The notes: generated from the letters alone by a model not told the origin. DNA of 64,000 nt from Bradyrhizobium liaoningense (GCF_018130825.1 NZ_JAFCJS010000010.1:124001-188000); one strand, 5' to 3'; positions 7,730 through 16,579 are shown, numbered from the stretch's first letter. A program made the numbers and translations.

Positions 7730-8928
7730 GGCACCGGTTGCTTGGCTGGCCCCACCTTTCGCTGCAGCAGCGATAGCGCAGCACCCAGCGCCAGCAGCGC
7801 GGCCGAGACATTCAGCGCGTAGCTCAAGCTCCCCAGCGCATCGGTGATCGCGCCGACCACGATCGGGCCGAGTGTCTGGCCGACGCCGAACGAGATCGTC
7901 ATTGCCGCGATCGCGGTCGGCCACACCTCGGGCGGATAATTGAAGCGCACGAAGGCGGTGGTCGAGCCGACCACGGCGAAGAAGGCGACGCCGAATACGA
8001 TCGCCGACACCGCGAGCCATGCGGGCGAATGCCCAAACATCGGCAGGGCGGCACCGAGCGCGTTGGTGCCGAGGATGATCGCAGTGGCGAGCCCGCCGCG
8101 GTCGAGCGCCAGCACGCCGCGCCAGGCCCAGGGCGTGACGAAGGCGGACAGGCCGATCAGGCTCCAGAACGCCGCCTGCGCCGCGGCGCCGCCGCCGCCA
8201 TCGCGCACATAGGCGATCATGAAGGTCATGTAGGCGATGTAGCCCGCGCCGAACAGGAAGTAGCCGGCCAGATAAATCAGCACGGGCAGGATCGCGAAAG
8301 CGGCGTGGCTGCCTTCCGAGAAACGCGCGCCGCTCTCGATGCGGATCAGGAATAGCGGGATCGTCATGGCAACGGACAGCAGCGTCAGCGCCCACCACAC
8401 CAGCCACCACGAGCCCGGTCCGAAATATTGCAGCGTGAACGGGGCGATCAGCCCGGAGGCGAGAATGCCGATGCCGGGGCCGGCATAGAACAGGCTGAGC
8501 AGGAAATTGGCCCGTTCGGGGCGCGACTGCGCAATCGCCGCGGCCAGCGCGCCGCCGGCGACGAAGCCGGCCGCCGCCCCCAGGCCCAGCACGAGGCGGG
8601 CAAGGCTCAGCGCGACGAAATTGCCGGTCAGCGCGCAAGTTGCGAGCGCGGCGACGCAAGCCAGGGTTCCGCCGCGGATCGCCGCCGACCAGCCGACGCG
8701 CCGGATCAGCCGGGAGGCCACAAGAGCGCCCGCGAGGTAGCCGACGGCGTTGATGGTGTTCATGAAACCGGCCGCCGAGTAGGACCAGCCGAGGTCCTCC
8801 CGCATGTCGGGCAGCACCAGCGCATAGGCGAAGCGGCCGATACCAAGCCCGACCGTCGCCGCCAGCGACAGGGTCAGGATCAGCCGCGCAGGGTGCGCGT
8901 CGGGTGGAGGGCGCTCAGGGGCGTGCAA
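7726..8928 (-). CDS. MFS transporter, YbfB/YjiJ type
   Basis: A major-facilitator inner-membrane transporter of about 400 residues and twelve predicted helices. The N-terminal helix LGIGRFAYALVLPDMRED and the loop after helix 2 (SRLIRRVGW) match the YbfB/YjiJ branch of MFS exporters. No ATG gives a conventional N-terminus. I start at TTG 8928, which has CCGGAG six bases upstream and gives HAPERPPPDAHPARLI before the first helix; an ATG at 9006 would add 26 unlikely residues. The last codon and stop (PVP, TAG) run into a family A repeat. Substrate unknown. Confidence 0.8.
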   Translation of the reverse strand: MHAPERPPPDAHPARLILTLSLAATVGLGIGRFAYALVLPDMREDLGWSYSAAGFMNTINAVGYLAGALVASRLIRRVGWSAAIRGGTLACVAALATCALTGNFVALSLARLVLGLGAAAGFVAGGALAAAIAQSRPERANFLLSLFYAGPGIGILASGLIAPFTLQYFGPGSWWLVWWALTLLSVAMTIPLFLIRIESGARFSEGSHAAFAILPVLIYLAGYFLFGAGYIAYMTFMIAYVRDGGGGAAAQAAFWSLIGLSAFVTPWAWRGVLALDRGGLATAIILGTNALGAALPMFGHSPAWLAVSAIVFGVAFFAVVGSTTAFVRFNYPPEVWPTAIAAMTISFGVGQTLGPIVVGAITDALGSLSYALNVSAALLALGAALSLLQRKVGPAKQPVP

Positions 8929-9060
8929 GGGATACTCCGGCAGGGCGCACTGTGGCAGGCCCTGCCGGCCTTGCACAGCCGCGGCGCGGCAATGGTGTCT
9001 TGCCAAGCGCGCAACGCCGCTCTAGCACTCCGGCCGAATTCGATCTCAGAGGAAACGACC

Positions 9061-10173
9061 ATGGCGACCCACAAATTGCTGCTGCTCCCCGGCGACGGTA
9101 TCGGCCCCGAGGTAATGGGCGAGGTGAAGCGGCTGATCGATTGGCTGAATTCGGCCGGGATCGCCAAGTTCGAGACCGACACCGGCCTGGTCGGCGGCTC
9201 GGCCTATGACGCCCACAAGGTGTCGATCTCCGAGGGCGACATGGCCAAGGCGCTTGCCGCCGACGCCATCATCTTCGGCGCGGTCGGCGGCCCGAAGTGG
9301 GATGCGGTGCCCTACGAGGTGCGCCCCGAAGCCGGCCTGCTGCGCCTGCGCAAGGATCTCGCTTTGTTCGCCAACCTCCGTCCCGCCGTGTGCTACCCGG
9401 CGCTGGCGGAAGCCTCGAGCCTGAAGCGCGAGGCGGTCGAGGGCCTCGACATCGTCATCGTGCGCGAGCTCACCGGCGGCGTCTATTTCGGCGAGCCCAA
9501 GACCATCACCGATCTCGGCAACGGCCAGAAGCGCGCCATCGATACCCAGGTCTACGACACCTATGAGATCGAGCGCATCGGCCGCGTCGCCTTCGAGCTT
9601 GCCAGGAAGCGCAAGAACAAGGTGACGTCGATGGAGAAGCGCAACGTCATGAAGTCGGGCGTGCTCTGGAACGAGGTCATGACCCAGGTCCACAAGCGCG
9701 AATACCCCGACGTCACGCTCGAGCACCAGCTCGCCGATTCCGGCGGCATGATGCTGGTGAAGTGGCCGAAGCAGTTCGACGTCATCGTCACAGACAATCT
9801 GTTCGGCGACATGCTGTCCGACATCGCGGCGATGCTGACGGGCTCGCTCGGCATGCTGCCCTCGGCCTCGCTCGGCGAGGTCGACGTCAAGACCAAGAAG
9901 CGCAGGGCGCTGTACGAGCCCGTGCACGGCTCGGCCCCTGATATCGCCGGCAAGGGCCTCGCCAATCCGATCGCGATGATCTCGTCCTTCGGCATGGCGC
10001 TGCGCTACTCCTTCGACATGGGCGATCTCGCCGACAAGGTCGACGCCGCCATCGCCGCCGTGCTCGCCAGCGGCCTGCGCACCGCCGACATCAAGTCGGA
10101 AGGCACCACGGCTGCTTCCACCACGCAGATGGGCGAAGCGATCCTGAAGGAATTGCAGAAGCTGCACGCCTGA
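9061..10173 (+). CDS. leuB: 3-isopropylmalate dehydrogenase
   Basis: A 370-residue LeuB. It oxidises and decarboxylates 3-isopropylmalate with NAD+ in leucine synthesis. The family pattern is complete: LLPGDGIGPEV at the start, the substrate arginines in LRLRKDLALFANLRP (near 100), RELTGGVYFGEP, the metal-binding aspartates in VTDNLFGDMLSDIAAM (near 245), and EPVHGSAPDIAGKGLANP for NAD binding. ATG 9061 follows AGAGGAAACGACC. The other leu genes of this window, leuD and leuC, lie 8-14 kb away on the other strand. Confidence 0.96.
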   Translation: MATHKLLLLPGDGIGPEVMGEVKRLIDWLNSAGIAKFETDTGLVGGSAYDAHKVSISEGDMAKALAADAIIFGAVGGPKWDAVPYEVRPEAGLLRLRKDLALFANLRPAVCYPALAEASSLKREAVEGLDIVIVRELTGGVYFGEPKTITDLGNGQKRAIDTQVYDTYEIERIGRVAFELARKRKNKVTSMEKRNVMKSGVLWNEVMTQVHKREYPDVTLEHQLADSGGMMLVKWPKQFDVIVTDNLFGDMLSDIAAMLTGSLGMLPSASLGEVDVKTKKRRALYEPVHGSAPDIAGKGLANPIAMISSFGMALRYSFDMGDLADKVDAAIAAVLASGLRTADIKSEGTTAASTTQMGEAILKELQKLHA

Positions 10174-10190
10174 CGGCAAGCACCGCTCTC

Positions 10191-10280
10191 GTAGGGTGGG
10201 CAAAGCGAAGCGTGCCCACCACTTCATCGCTATTGGAGAGAGATGGTGGGCACGGCGCTTCGCGCCTTTGCCCACCCTAC
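10191..10280. repeat. intergenic palindromic element, family A
   Basis: 90 bp with GTAGGGTGGGCAAAG and inverted CTTTGCCCACCCTAC-type ends, between leuB and the downstream acetyltransferase gene on the same strand. It starts 17 bases after the leuB stop and ends 24 bases before the next ATG, so a folded hairpin would separate the two messages. Confidence 0.9.
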
Positions 10281-10304
10281 GGCACCTGCACTCGGAGCCA
10301 CCTC

Positions 10305-10940
10305 ATGGGCGCACCCCGCCCCAAGATCGCGGAAACCATCATCCATGAAACGGTGCGCCGGCGCGAGGCGCAGATCGGGCGGCGCTGTGAAGTTCTCGCC
10401 AACACCCGCATCGAATACGCCTCGCTCGGCGACTACTCCTATCTCGGCGAGCATTGCGACGTCGCCGACGCCGCGATCGGCAAGTTCACGGCGATCGCCA
10501 ATTCGGTGCGGATCGGTGCGCCCAATCATCCGATGGGCCGTCCGTCCCAGCATCGCTTCACCTATTGCCCCGAATATTACGAGGCGTCGGCAACGCGCGA
10601 CCGCGACTTCTTCGCCGAGCGCCGCGGCGACCGCGTCATCGTCGGCAATGACGTCTGGATCGGCCACGCCGCCATCCTGCTGCCGGGCGTGAACGTCGGC
10701 GACGGCGCCGTGATCGCCGCAGGCGCAGTCGTCAGCCGCGATGTCGAGCCCTACACGATTGTCGGCGGCGTTCCCGCGCGCCCCATCCGCAAGCGCTTTC
10801 CTGATGCCGTCGCGGCAAGCCTGCGCCGGATTGCCTGGTGGGATTGGCCGGATGCGCTCATCTTTGAACGGCTCGGCGATTTCCGCTCCGAGGCAATCGA
10901 GGAATTTTGCAGGCGGTACGATCCGGCTGCGAACGCGTGA
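10305..10940 (+). CDS. hexapeptide-repeat acetyltransferase of the phosphonate-associated type
   Basis: A 211-residue left-handed beta-helix acyltransferase. The hexapeptide repeats are interrupted by a loop (APNHPMGRPSQHRFTYCPEY) and resume at VIVGNDVWIGHAAILLPG, the usual xenobiotic/virginiamycin acetyltransferase arrangement with its catalytic histidine. The N-terminus APRPKIAETIIHETV and the C-terminal AWWDWP segment resemble acetyltransferases usually encoded with C-P lyase (phn) genes. No other phn gene is present here. ATG 10305 has CGGAG upstream. The acceptor substrate is unknown. Confidence 0.75.
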   Translation: MGAPRPKIAETIIHETVRRREAQIGRRCEVLANTRIEYASLGDYSYLGEHCDVADAAIGKFTAIANSVRIGAPNHPMGRPSQHRFTYCPEYYEASATRDRDFFAERRGDRVIVGNDVWIGHAAILLPGVNVGDGAVIAAGAVVSRDVEPYTIVGGVPARPIRKRFPDAVAASLRRIAWWDWPDALIFERLGDFRSEAIEEFCRRYDPAANA

Positions 10941-10972
10941 TGCGCACGCATCTCACCCAAGCAACAGGAATC

Positions 10973-11063
10973 GTAGGGTGGGCAAAGCGCAAGCGTGCCC
11001 ACGCATTTTTCGTGATCGAGAGAGATCGTGGGCACGGCGCAAGGGCGCCTTTGCCCACCCTAC
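10973..11063. repeat. intergenic palindromic element, family A
   Basis: 91 bp with GTAGGGTGGGCAAAG at the left and GCCTTTGCCCACCCTAC at the right. It lies between two convergent genes, 32 bases after the acetyltransferase stop and just beyond the terminator of the minus-strand gene. Confidence 0.9.
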
Positions 11064-11074
11064 GGCATCTCACC

Positions 11075-11107
11075 AAAACAAAAATGGCCGGGCGTGAGCC
11101 CGGCCAT
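11075..11107 (-). terminator. Rho-independent terminator of the small exported protein gene
   Basis: Read on the minus strand, the 10-bp stem ATGGCCGGGC with its complement and a 4-base loop is followed by a U-rich tail (TTTTGTTTT). It lies 23 bases past the stop of the minus-strand gene at 11130. Confidence 0.9.
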
Positions 11108-11129
11108 CTTGATTCGGAAATCAGTCCGC

Positions 11130-11513
11130 TCAGTACAGCGGGAAATTCCGCGGATAGCCGCCGACGTCGGCCGGCGTGCTCAGCGGCTGGCGATCGATCG
11201 GCCGGTTGTTGTTCTCGCGTGCGAAGGTCGGATAGCCGATCTCCGGCGGGAAGGCGTAATCCATGAACTTGCGGTCGCCCGGATTGACCTCGGTGCCGCC
11301 ATCGAGCCAGGAGCGCTTGCTCACATAGATACGGGTGCGGCCCTGCTGATAGACCGCGTTGGGACCGCTCGGGCCATAATAGGGCCGGCCGCGCTCGTCA
11401 TAGCGCTTGGTCTTGGTGTCGGCCGCAGCCGGCGCCGCGAAGGCGATCGCAACCACGGCGCCCGCCGCAAGCCAGGTCGCCAGTTTGTTCGCGGCAGAGA
11501 ATTTCGAGCTCAT
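11130..11513 (-). CDS. small exported protein of unknown function
   Basis: A 127-residue protein with a signal peptide (MSSKFSAANKLATWLAAGAV, cleavage near PAAA-DT). The mature part is polar, with YDERGRPYYGPSGPNAVYQQ and many Pro, Tyr, Arg and Asn residues and no cysteine. I recognise no named domain. The ATG at 11513 has GGGGACG just upstream and starts the signal peptide directly. It has its own promoter space of about 170 bases and a clear terminator, so it is a monocistronic periplasmic or envelope protein. It is probably conserved in related genera, but I cannot name a function. Confidence 0.75.
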   Translation of the reverse strand: MSSKFSAANKLATWLAAGAVVAIAFAAPAAADTKTKRYDERGRPYYGPSGPNAVYQQGRTRIYVSKRSWLDGGTEVNPGDRKFMDYAFPPEIGYPTFARENNNRPIDRQPLSTPADVGGYPRNFPLY

Positions 11514-11682
11514 CACGTCCCCTTCAGGCGGCACGCCGCCAGTCGATTTCGCCCCATACTAGCCCGGCCGGGGTGGCTGCAACTAGGTCTATTGGGTCAC
11601 ACCAGCGCGGAATAATCGGGCGCGCCGGCAAAAGTTGCATGCAAACCAGCCACTTGAGCTTGATGCAGATCCTTGACGCAGG

Positions 11683-12465
11683 TCAAAGCGCCCCGCGCAA
11701 TTGCGCGTTCGCGGCGCCGAGCAGCCAGTCCGGCGAGCCCTGGGCATCGCAACCCCGGCGCCTCAGCTCGGCACGGGCGAACAATTCCGCCAGCTTCGGC
11801 TCGTTGCCGGAGGTGAGCAGCGTCAGCCGGTTCAGCGTGCAGGCGACCGCCGCGCGCTGCGCCGGCAGCGTATCGCCCTGGCAGGAGAAGCCGGAGATCT
11901 GCAGCGCCGGCTCCTCGCTGCGCTTGAGGTAGCCGAGGCAGGCCGCCTTCGCCGTGCCGGTCGGCCGGAACAGGGCGACGGGACCGAATTTGGTGTCGAT
12001 CAGGCCGGCCTGTTCGAGCGGGGTGTCCGCAGCCAAACCCATCTGGACGGCGAGGTCGGCCGCCGCCGGGCGGGCCACTTCGAATTCGCCGCCCTCCCGG
12101 TAGATCTCAAGCTGGGCCAGAGGCTTGTCGGCCTCGCTCGCCCAGCGCATCACGTCCCTGCGGCCCCCTTCGGGATGCCGGAGGATGGCGTAAGATGCTG
12201 TTTTCTCGGATGAATCGAGCCGGCTGAGGGCGAAGGCCGGATGCGAGCGGTCGGCGATGCTCCAGCCGGGCCTGGAGGCGGGCTCATCATCGCGCAAGGC
12301 AGGCAGCTGGCCGAGGGCGGCGAGGCCCAGGATGGCAAACAGGAGCAGCGCCCCTACATAGGCGAACAGGCGTGCCACCGTGCCGACCACCTCGTCGGCG
12401 AAGGCTGCGAGCGTCAGATGGATCTGGGTAGGGCTAACGGCCGTCCTGGCCTCTGGCGACTGCAT
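11683..12465 (-). CDS. membrane-anchored protein of unknown function
   Basis: A 260-residue protein with one strong hydrophobic segment near residues 35-55 (LFAYVGALLLFAILGLAALG). A polar C-terminal part contains five cysteines, including FSCQGD and VACTLNRL. A GAAGG ribosome-binding site six bases before ATG 12465 fixes the start; the upstream in-frame TTG is less likely. The topology suggests a single-pass inner-membrane protein with a periplasmic domain that could hold disulfides. I do not recognise the family. It is divergent from asd, with about 115 bases between them. Confidence 0.7.
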   Translation of the reverse strand: MQSPEARTAVSPTQIHLTLAAFADEVVGTVARLFAYVGALLLFAILGLAALGQLPALRDDEPASRPGWSIADRSHPAFALSRLDSSEKTASYAILRHPEGGRRDVMRWASEADKPLAQLEIYREGGEFEVARPAAADLAVQMGLAADTPLEQAGLIDTKFGPVALFRPTGTAKAACLGYLKRSEEPALQISGFSCQGDTLPAQRAAVACTLNRLTLLTSGNEPKLAELFARAELRRRGCDAQGSPDWLLGAANAQLRGAL

Positions 12466-12581
12466 CCACGGCCTTCGGGCATGGTCCAACGTTGTCTTGA
12501 GGCCGGTTCTCGCATAGAAGCGCTGCTCTTCCTGTTTAAGCGTCAGCTTCAGGAACGGGCTTTTTCATCGGAGAGTGAACG

Positions 12582-13616
12582 ATGGGTTACAAAGTCGCAG
12601 TCGTCGGCGCGACCGGCAATGTCGGACGGGAAATGCTCAACATCCTCGATGAGCGCAAATTCCCCGCGGACGAGGTCGTGGCCCTGGCCTCGCGCCGCAG
12701 CGTCGGCGTCGAGGTCTCCTATGGCGACCGCACCCTGAAGGTCAAAGCGCTCGAGCATTACGATTTCTCGGACGTCGACATCTGCCTGATGTCGGCGGGC
12801 GGCTCGGTGTCGAAGGAATGGTCGCCGCAGATCGGCGCCGCCGGCGCCGTTGTGATCGACAATTCCTCGGCCTGGCGCATGGATCCGGACGTGCCGCTGA
12901 TCGTGCCGGAAGTGAACGCGGCCGCGACCGAAGGCTTCAAGAAGAAGAACATCATCGCCAACCCGAACTGCTCGACCGCGCAGCTCGTCGTCGCGCTCAA
13001 GCCGCTGCACGACAAGGCGACGATCAAGCGCGTCGTGGTCTCGACCTATCAATCGGTGTCGGGCGCCGGCAAGGACGCGATGGACGAGCTGTTCTCGCAG
13101 ACCAAGGCCGTCTACACCAATGACGAACTGGTCGCGAAGAAGTTTCCGAAGCGCATTGCCTTCAACGTCATCCCCCACATCGACGTCTTCATGGAGGACG
13201 GCTACACCAAGGAAGAGTGGAAGATGATGGCGGAGACCAAGAAGATCCTTGATCCCAAGATCAAGCTCTCCGCGACCTGCGTGCGTGTGCCCGTGTTCGT
13301 CGGCCACTCCGAAGCCGTCAACATCGAGTTCGAGAATCCGATCACCGCGGACGAAGCCCGCGAGATCCTGCGCAAGGCGCCGGGTTGTCTCGTCATCGAC
13401 AAGCAGGAGCCCGGCGGCTACGCGACGCCTTATGAGGCGGCCGGTGAGGACGCCACCTATATCAGCCGCATCCGCGAGGACGCGACGGTGGAGAACGGTC
13501 TCGTGCTCTGGTGCGTGTCCGACAATCTGCGCAAGGGCGCAGCCCTCAACGCGATCCAGATCGCGGAAGTCCTGATCAACCGCAAGCTGATCACCGCGAA
13601 GAAGAAGGCGGCGTAA
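12582..13616 (+). CDS. asd: aspartate-semialdehyde dehydrogenase
   Basis: A 344-residue enzyme that reduces aspartyl phosphate to aspartate semialdehyde with NADPH, the branch point to lysine/diaminopimelate, threonine and methionine. The NADP fold begins VAVVGATGNVGREML. The active-site cysteine is Cys130 in NPNCSTAQ, the conserved SVSGAGKDAMDEL follows near 160, and the catalytic histidine is in VFVGHSEAVNIEF near 245. ATG 12582 has CGGAGAG upstream. It stands alone, followed by a family A repeat and the convergent carbonic anhydrase gene. Confidence 0.96.
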   Translation: MGYKVAVVGATGNVGREMLNILDERKFPADEVVALASRRSVGVEVSYGDRTLKVKALEHYDFSDVDICLMSAGGSVSKEWSPQIGAAGAVVIDNSSAWRMDPDVPLIVPEVNAAATEGFKKKNIIANPNCSTAQLVVALKPLHDKATIKRVVVSTYQSVSGAGKDAMDELFSQTKAVYTNDELVAKKFPKRIAFNVIPHIDVFMEDGYTKEEWKMMAETKKILDPKIKLSATCVRVPVFVGHSEAVNIEFENPITADEAREILRKAPGCLVIDKQEPGGYATPYEAAGEDATYISRIREDATVENGLVLWCVSDNLRKGAALNAIQIAEVLINRKLITAKKKAA

Positions 13617-13626
13617 CTCCGCTGCC

Positions 13627-13716
13627 GTAGGGTGGGCAAAGCGAAGCGTGCCCACCACCTTCCTAAAATCGAGAGAGATGGTGGGCACGGCGCAAGCGCG
13701 CCTTTGCCCACCCTAC
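13627..13716. repeat. intergenic palindromic element, family A
   Basis: 90 bp with GTAGGGTGGGCAAAG and GCCTTTGCCCACCCTAC ends. It nearly fills the gap between asd and the convergent carbonic anhydrase gene, so it may act as a two-way transcript end. Confidence 0.9.
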
Positions 13717-13733
13717 AGGAGCGGCGGCCTACG

Positions 13734-14366
13734 CTACGCCGCGCGAAATTCCTTCGCGACCTTGTCCAGCACGAACAGCGATCCCTCCGCGACGCCGAAA
13801 TAGGCGCCGTGGGTCTGCATCTGGCCGGCATCCACGGCTTTGCGCACGAACGGGAAGGTCATCAGGTTCTCCAGGCTGCGGAACACCGCGGCCTTCTCGA
13901 TGCGCTCGACGAACTGCGCCATGGACTCGTGGTCGCGCTGCTCGACCACCTCGCCGGGCTTGATGAACATCTGCATCCATTTGCCGATGAAGTCGCCGGG
14001 CGTCAGCGGCTCGATCTTGTCGACGAAGGCGCGGATGCCGCCGCATTGCGCGTGGCCGAGCACCACGATGTGCTTCACCTTCAGCACCGTCACCGCATAT
14101 TCCAGCGCCGCCGAGACGCCGTGCGCGTTGCCGTCGGGCTGGTACACCGGCACGAGGTTGGCGATGTTGCGGACGACGAACAATTCGCCCGGGCCGACAT
14201 CGAAGATCACCTCGGGTGAGACGCGGCTGTCGCAGCAGCCGATCACCATCACTTCCGGCGACTGTCCCTTCACCGACAGCTCGCGATAGCGGGTCTGCTC
14301 GGTCGGCAGCCGCTGGGTGGCGAAGGCCTTGTAGCCTTCCAGCAAATGCTTCGGGAATGTCATCAT
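13734..14366 (-). CDS. beta-class carbonic anhydrase
   Basis: A 210-residue beta-carbonic anhydrase that interconverts CO2 and bicarbonate. The zinc ligands are Cys44 (GCCDSRVSPE), His105 and Cys108 (LGHAQCGG), and the Asp46-Arg48 dyad that controls access to zinc is intact. No signal peptide is present, so the enzyme is cytoplasmic, where it could supply bicarbonate to carboxylases. Two adjacent ATG codons (14366 and 14363) begin the frame; neither has a strong ribosome-binding site. It is divergent from the CoA-ester lyase gene. Confidence 0.93.
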   Translation of the reverse strand: MMTFPKHLLEGYKAFATQRLPTEQTRYRELSVKGQSPEVMVIGCCDSRVSPEVIFDVGPGELFVVRNIANLVPVYQPDGNAHGVSAALEYAVTVLKVKHIVVLGHAQCGGIRAFVDKIEPLTPGDFIGKWMQMFIKPGEVVEQRDHESMAQFVERIEKAAVFRSLENLMTFPFVRKAVDAGQMQTHGAYFGVAEGSLFVLDKVAKEFRAA

Positions 14367-14477
14367 GACCTATGCCTAACCATAGAGCCCGGGAACGAAC
14401 AAGCCTTTCGAATAGGCATGCCAAGTGCTATCGGCTCAGGTCATAAGAGAGACGAGGAAACTGGAAGGAACGATCGC

Positions 14478-15359
14478 ATGACCCGCCCGCGCCGCAGCCA
14501 TCTGTTCATGCCCGGCTCCAACCCCCGCGCGCTGGAAAAGGCGCGGAATCTGGCCGCCGACGGCCTGATCCTCGATCTCGAAGACTCCGTCGCCCCCGAG
14601 GCCAAGGCGGTGGCCCGCGACGGGATCGCCGCCGCGATCGCGGCCAAGGGGTTCGGCAAGCGCGAGGTCCTGATCCGCACCAACGGCCTCGACACGCCCT
14701 GGTGGGCCGATGACGTCGCGATGGCCGCAAAGGCTTCGCCCGACGGCATCCTGGTTCCAAAAGTTTCAAGCATCGAAGATCTCGACGCCATCGGCCGCCG
14801 TCTCGCCGAACTCGGTGCCGCGCCCACCGTCAAGGTCTGGGCCATGATCGAGACCGCGCGCGCCGTGCTGCACGCCGAGGAGCTGGCCGCCGCCGGCCGC
14901 GATCCCAAAACGCGGCTCTCCGGTTTCGTGTTCGGCCCGAACGACATCTCGCGCGAGACGCGCATCCGGATGCTGCCCGGCCGCGCCGCGATGATCCCGA
15001 TGATCACCCATTGCATCCTTGCGACGCGCGCCCATGGCCTCGAGATTCTCGACGGCCCCTACAGCGACATCGCCAATTCCGACGGCTTCGCCACCGAATG
15101 CGCGCAGGGCCGCGACCTCGGCTTCGACGGCAAGACGCTGATCCATCCCTCGCAGATCGACGCCTGCAACGCGATCTTCACCCCGCCGGAGGAGGAAGTC
15201 GCACGCGCCCGAAAGATCATCGCGGCGTTCGAATTGCCGGAGAACGCCGCGCGCGGCGCGATCCGTCTGGATGGTGCGATGGTGGAGCGCCTGCACGCCG
15301 ACATGGCCAGGCGCACGATCGAGATCGCGGATGCAATCGCAGCGATGGGGAAGGGCTAG
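14478..15359 (+). CDS. CoA-ester lyase (citrate lyase beta/malyl-CoA type)
   Basis: A 293-residue TIM-barrel protein of the HpcH/HpaI citrate lyase beta family. The start RRSHLFMPGSNPRALEKA, the metal-binding LILDLEDSVAPEAK, and the catalytic VKVWAMIETARAV are clear. The C-terminal GFDGKTLIHPSQIDACN carries the conserved lysine and histidine. Members cleave malyl-CoA, methylmalyl-CoA or citramalyl-CoA, or hydrolyse malyl-CoA. Without the other citrate lyase subunits nearby, a malyl/methylmalyl-CoA role is more likely than true citrate lyase. ATG 14478 has GGAAGGAA upstream. Confidence 0.85.
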   Translation: MTRPRRSHLFMPGSNPRALEKARNLAADGLILDLEDSVAPEAKAVARDGIAAAIAAKGFGKREVLIRTNGLDTPWWADDVAMAAKASPDGILVPKVSSIEDLDAIGRRLAELGAAPTVKVWAMIETARAVLHAEELAAAGRDPKTRLSGFVFGPNDISRETRIRMLPGRAAMIPMITHCILATRAHGLEILDGPYSDIANSDGFATECAQGRDLGFDGKTLIHPSQIDACNAIFTPPEEEVARARKIIAAFELPENAARGAIRLDGAMVERLHADMARRTIEIADAIAAMGKG

Positions 15360-15412
15360 AGCGTACACCTAAGAGTGCCGTATCGGCTCTTCTGATGCCG
15401 AGGGGGGATGAG

Positions 15413-15685
15413 GTGACTCTGCAAGAATTGCTCTTGTCTCGACAGAACTGGTCGGAGACGGAAACGATCTACATGGTCCAGCCGTGGAGCTGTAGCGCCG
15501 AAGTCCTTGTTTCGAGTGAATCCCCTGACACCGCCGATCCGGTCTTCCGAGCCGGCACGCGGTATGATTATTTTCTTGAGGGCTTCATCGCGCGCGACTT
15601 CCTTGATGACATCGGCGCACCAGGAGCGGATGTTAGCGAAGCGGCTTGTGAACGACTGATCCGCTACGCCGTGAATGACGCATGA
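15413..15685 (+). CDS. small acidic protein of unknown function
   Basis: A 90-residue acidic protein that begins at GTG 15413, five to six bases after an AGGGGGGATGAG ribosome-binding site; an ATG at 15395 is an alternative. It contains TLQELLLSRQNWSETETIYM at the N-terminus, then DPVFRAGTRYDYFLEGF and a terminal helix SEAACERLIRYAVND. There is no signal peptide or membrane segment. Base and codon use are less GC-rich than the neighbours, which hints at transfer. The general plan resembles small DUF7716/immunity-like proteins, but this is only an impression. Confidence 0.55.
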   Translation: MTLQELLLSRQNWSETETIYMVQPWSCSAEVLVSSESPDTADPVFRAGTRYDYFLEGFIARDFLDDIGAPGADVSEAACERLIRYAVNDA

Positions 15686-15748
15686 TTTCCGGGGCGCATC
15701 GGCTATCGAGCACCTAGCGCAATCTCGCGCCAGGAGGAAGTCGCCCGC

Positions 15749-16579
15749 TCAGTCGGAGGCGACCATGGCCCTTTCCCGGAACGGCCTATCGGCAGGATGC
15801 GGCGCCGCCAATTCCTGGCAATACATCCGATCGATCTTGCGCTGCATGAGCGCATAGCAATCGCATGCGATCCTCTCGAGCCGCCCCCGATGGATCTCGA
15901 CAAACCCGCGCCGCTCGGACGGGATGGCGCCGGCCTCGCGCAGCTTGCTCATCGTCAGGGTCACTGTCGTCCGCCGCACCCCGACCAATTGCGCCAGCGC
16001 CTCCTGCGTCACCGGAAGCAGGTCCTCGGGAACGCGGTCGTGAAGCTGCAGGAGCCACCGCGCCATGCGGCCATCCACCCGGTGCAGCGCGTTGCAAGCG
16101 GCGACGTGCTGGAGCTGCAACAGCACGGCGCGGGCGTGGACCTGCACGACATTCCTGATGGCTGCGCTTTGCGCATGGGCAGCGCGAAATTTGGCGGCGG
16201 AGATCACCGATGCAGTGCCGGCTACGCGGGCAATCGCGGTCACCGATGAAGGCGACGGGCCGAGCACGGAGAACGAGGCCAAAGCGCCCTCCCGTCCCAT
16301 CAAGGTGGTCGCGACCGTTTGCCCGTCCGGCATATCGAGCATGAAGGCGATTGCGCCGCTATGGGGAAAATAGACCGGGTCGAGCTCATCGCCCGATCGC
16401 ACCAGGACGGCATCGGGTTCGAACGAGACCTTCTGGAAGTGGGGCGTGAGCAAACCGAGGTCCGCCGGCGGCAACGCCGCCAAGAGCCGGTTCCCGATCT
16501 CCTTGCGTTGGGCGGTCACGATATTCGTTTGTGGACGAGCCCCCAATGAACGACTGTATCCATCGATTCCATTTGCCAT
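15749..16579 (-). CDS. Crp/Fnr-family transcriptional regulator
   Basis: A 276-residue regulator. Residues about 30-150 form a cyclic-nucleotide-binding-like beta barrel (VSFEPDAVLVRSGDELDPVY, FPHSGAIAFMLDM). A long dimer helix follows, then a C-terminal winged helix with recognition segment LAQLVGVRRTTVTLTMSKLR. It lacks the N-terminal cysteines of oxygen-sensing Fnr and the FixK layout, so the signal is unknown. ATG 16579 is used; earlier in-frame codons give a cysteine-rich, unlikely N-terminus. Several alphaproteobacterial relatives respond to stress rather than cAMP. Confidence 0.85.
   Translation of the reverse strand: MANGIDGYSRSLGARPQTNIVTAQRKEIGNRLLAALPPADLGLLTPHFQKVSFEPDAVLVRSGDELDPVYFPHSGAIAFMLDMPDGQTVATTLMGREGALASFSVLGPSPSSVTAIARVAGTASVISAAKFRAAHAQSAAIRNVVQVHARAVLLQLQHVAACNALHRVDGRMARWLLQLHDRVPEDLLPVTQEALAQLVGVRRTTVTLTMSKLREAGAIPSERRGFVEIHRGRLERIACDCYALMQRKIDRMYCQELAAPHPADRPFRERAMVASD

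Noticed and set aside
10191..13716. Regularly recurring GTAGGGTGGGCAAAG units considered as a CRISPR array
   Set aside because: The copies are kilobases apart, palindromic and separated by genes; there are no spacers and no cas genes.
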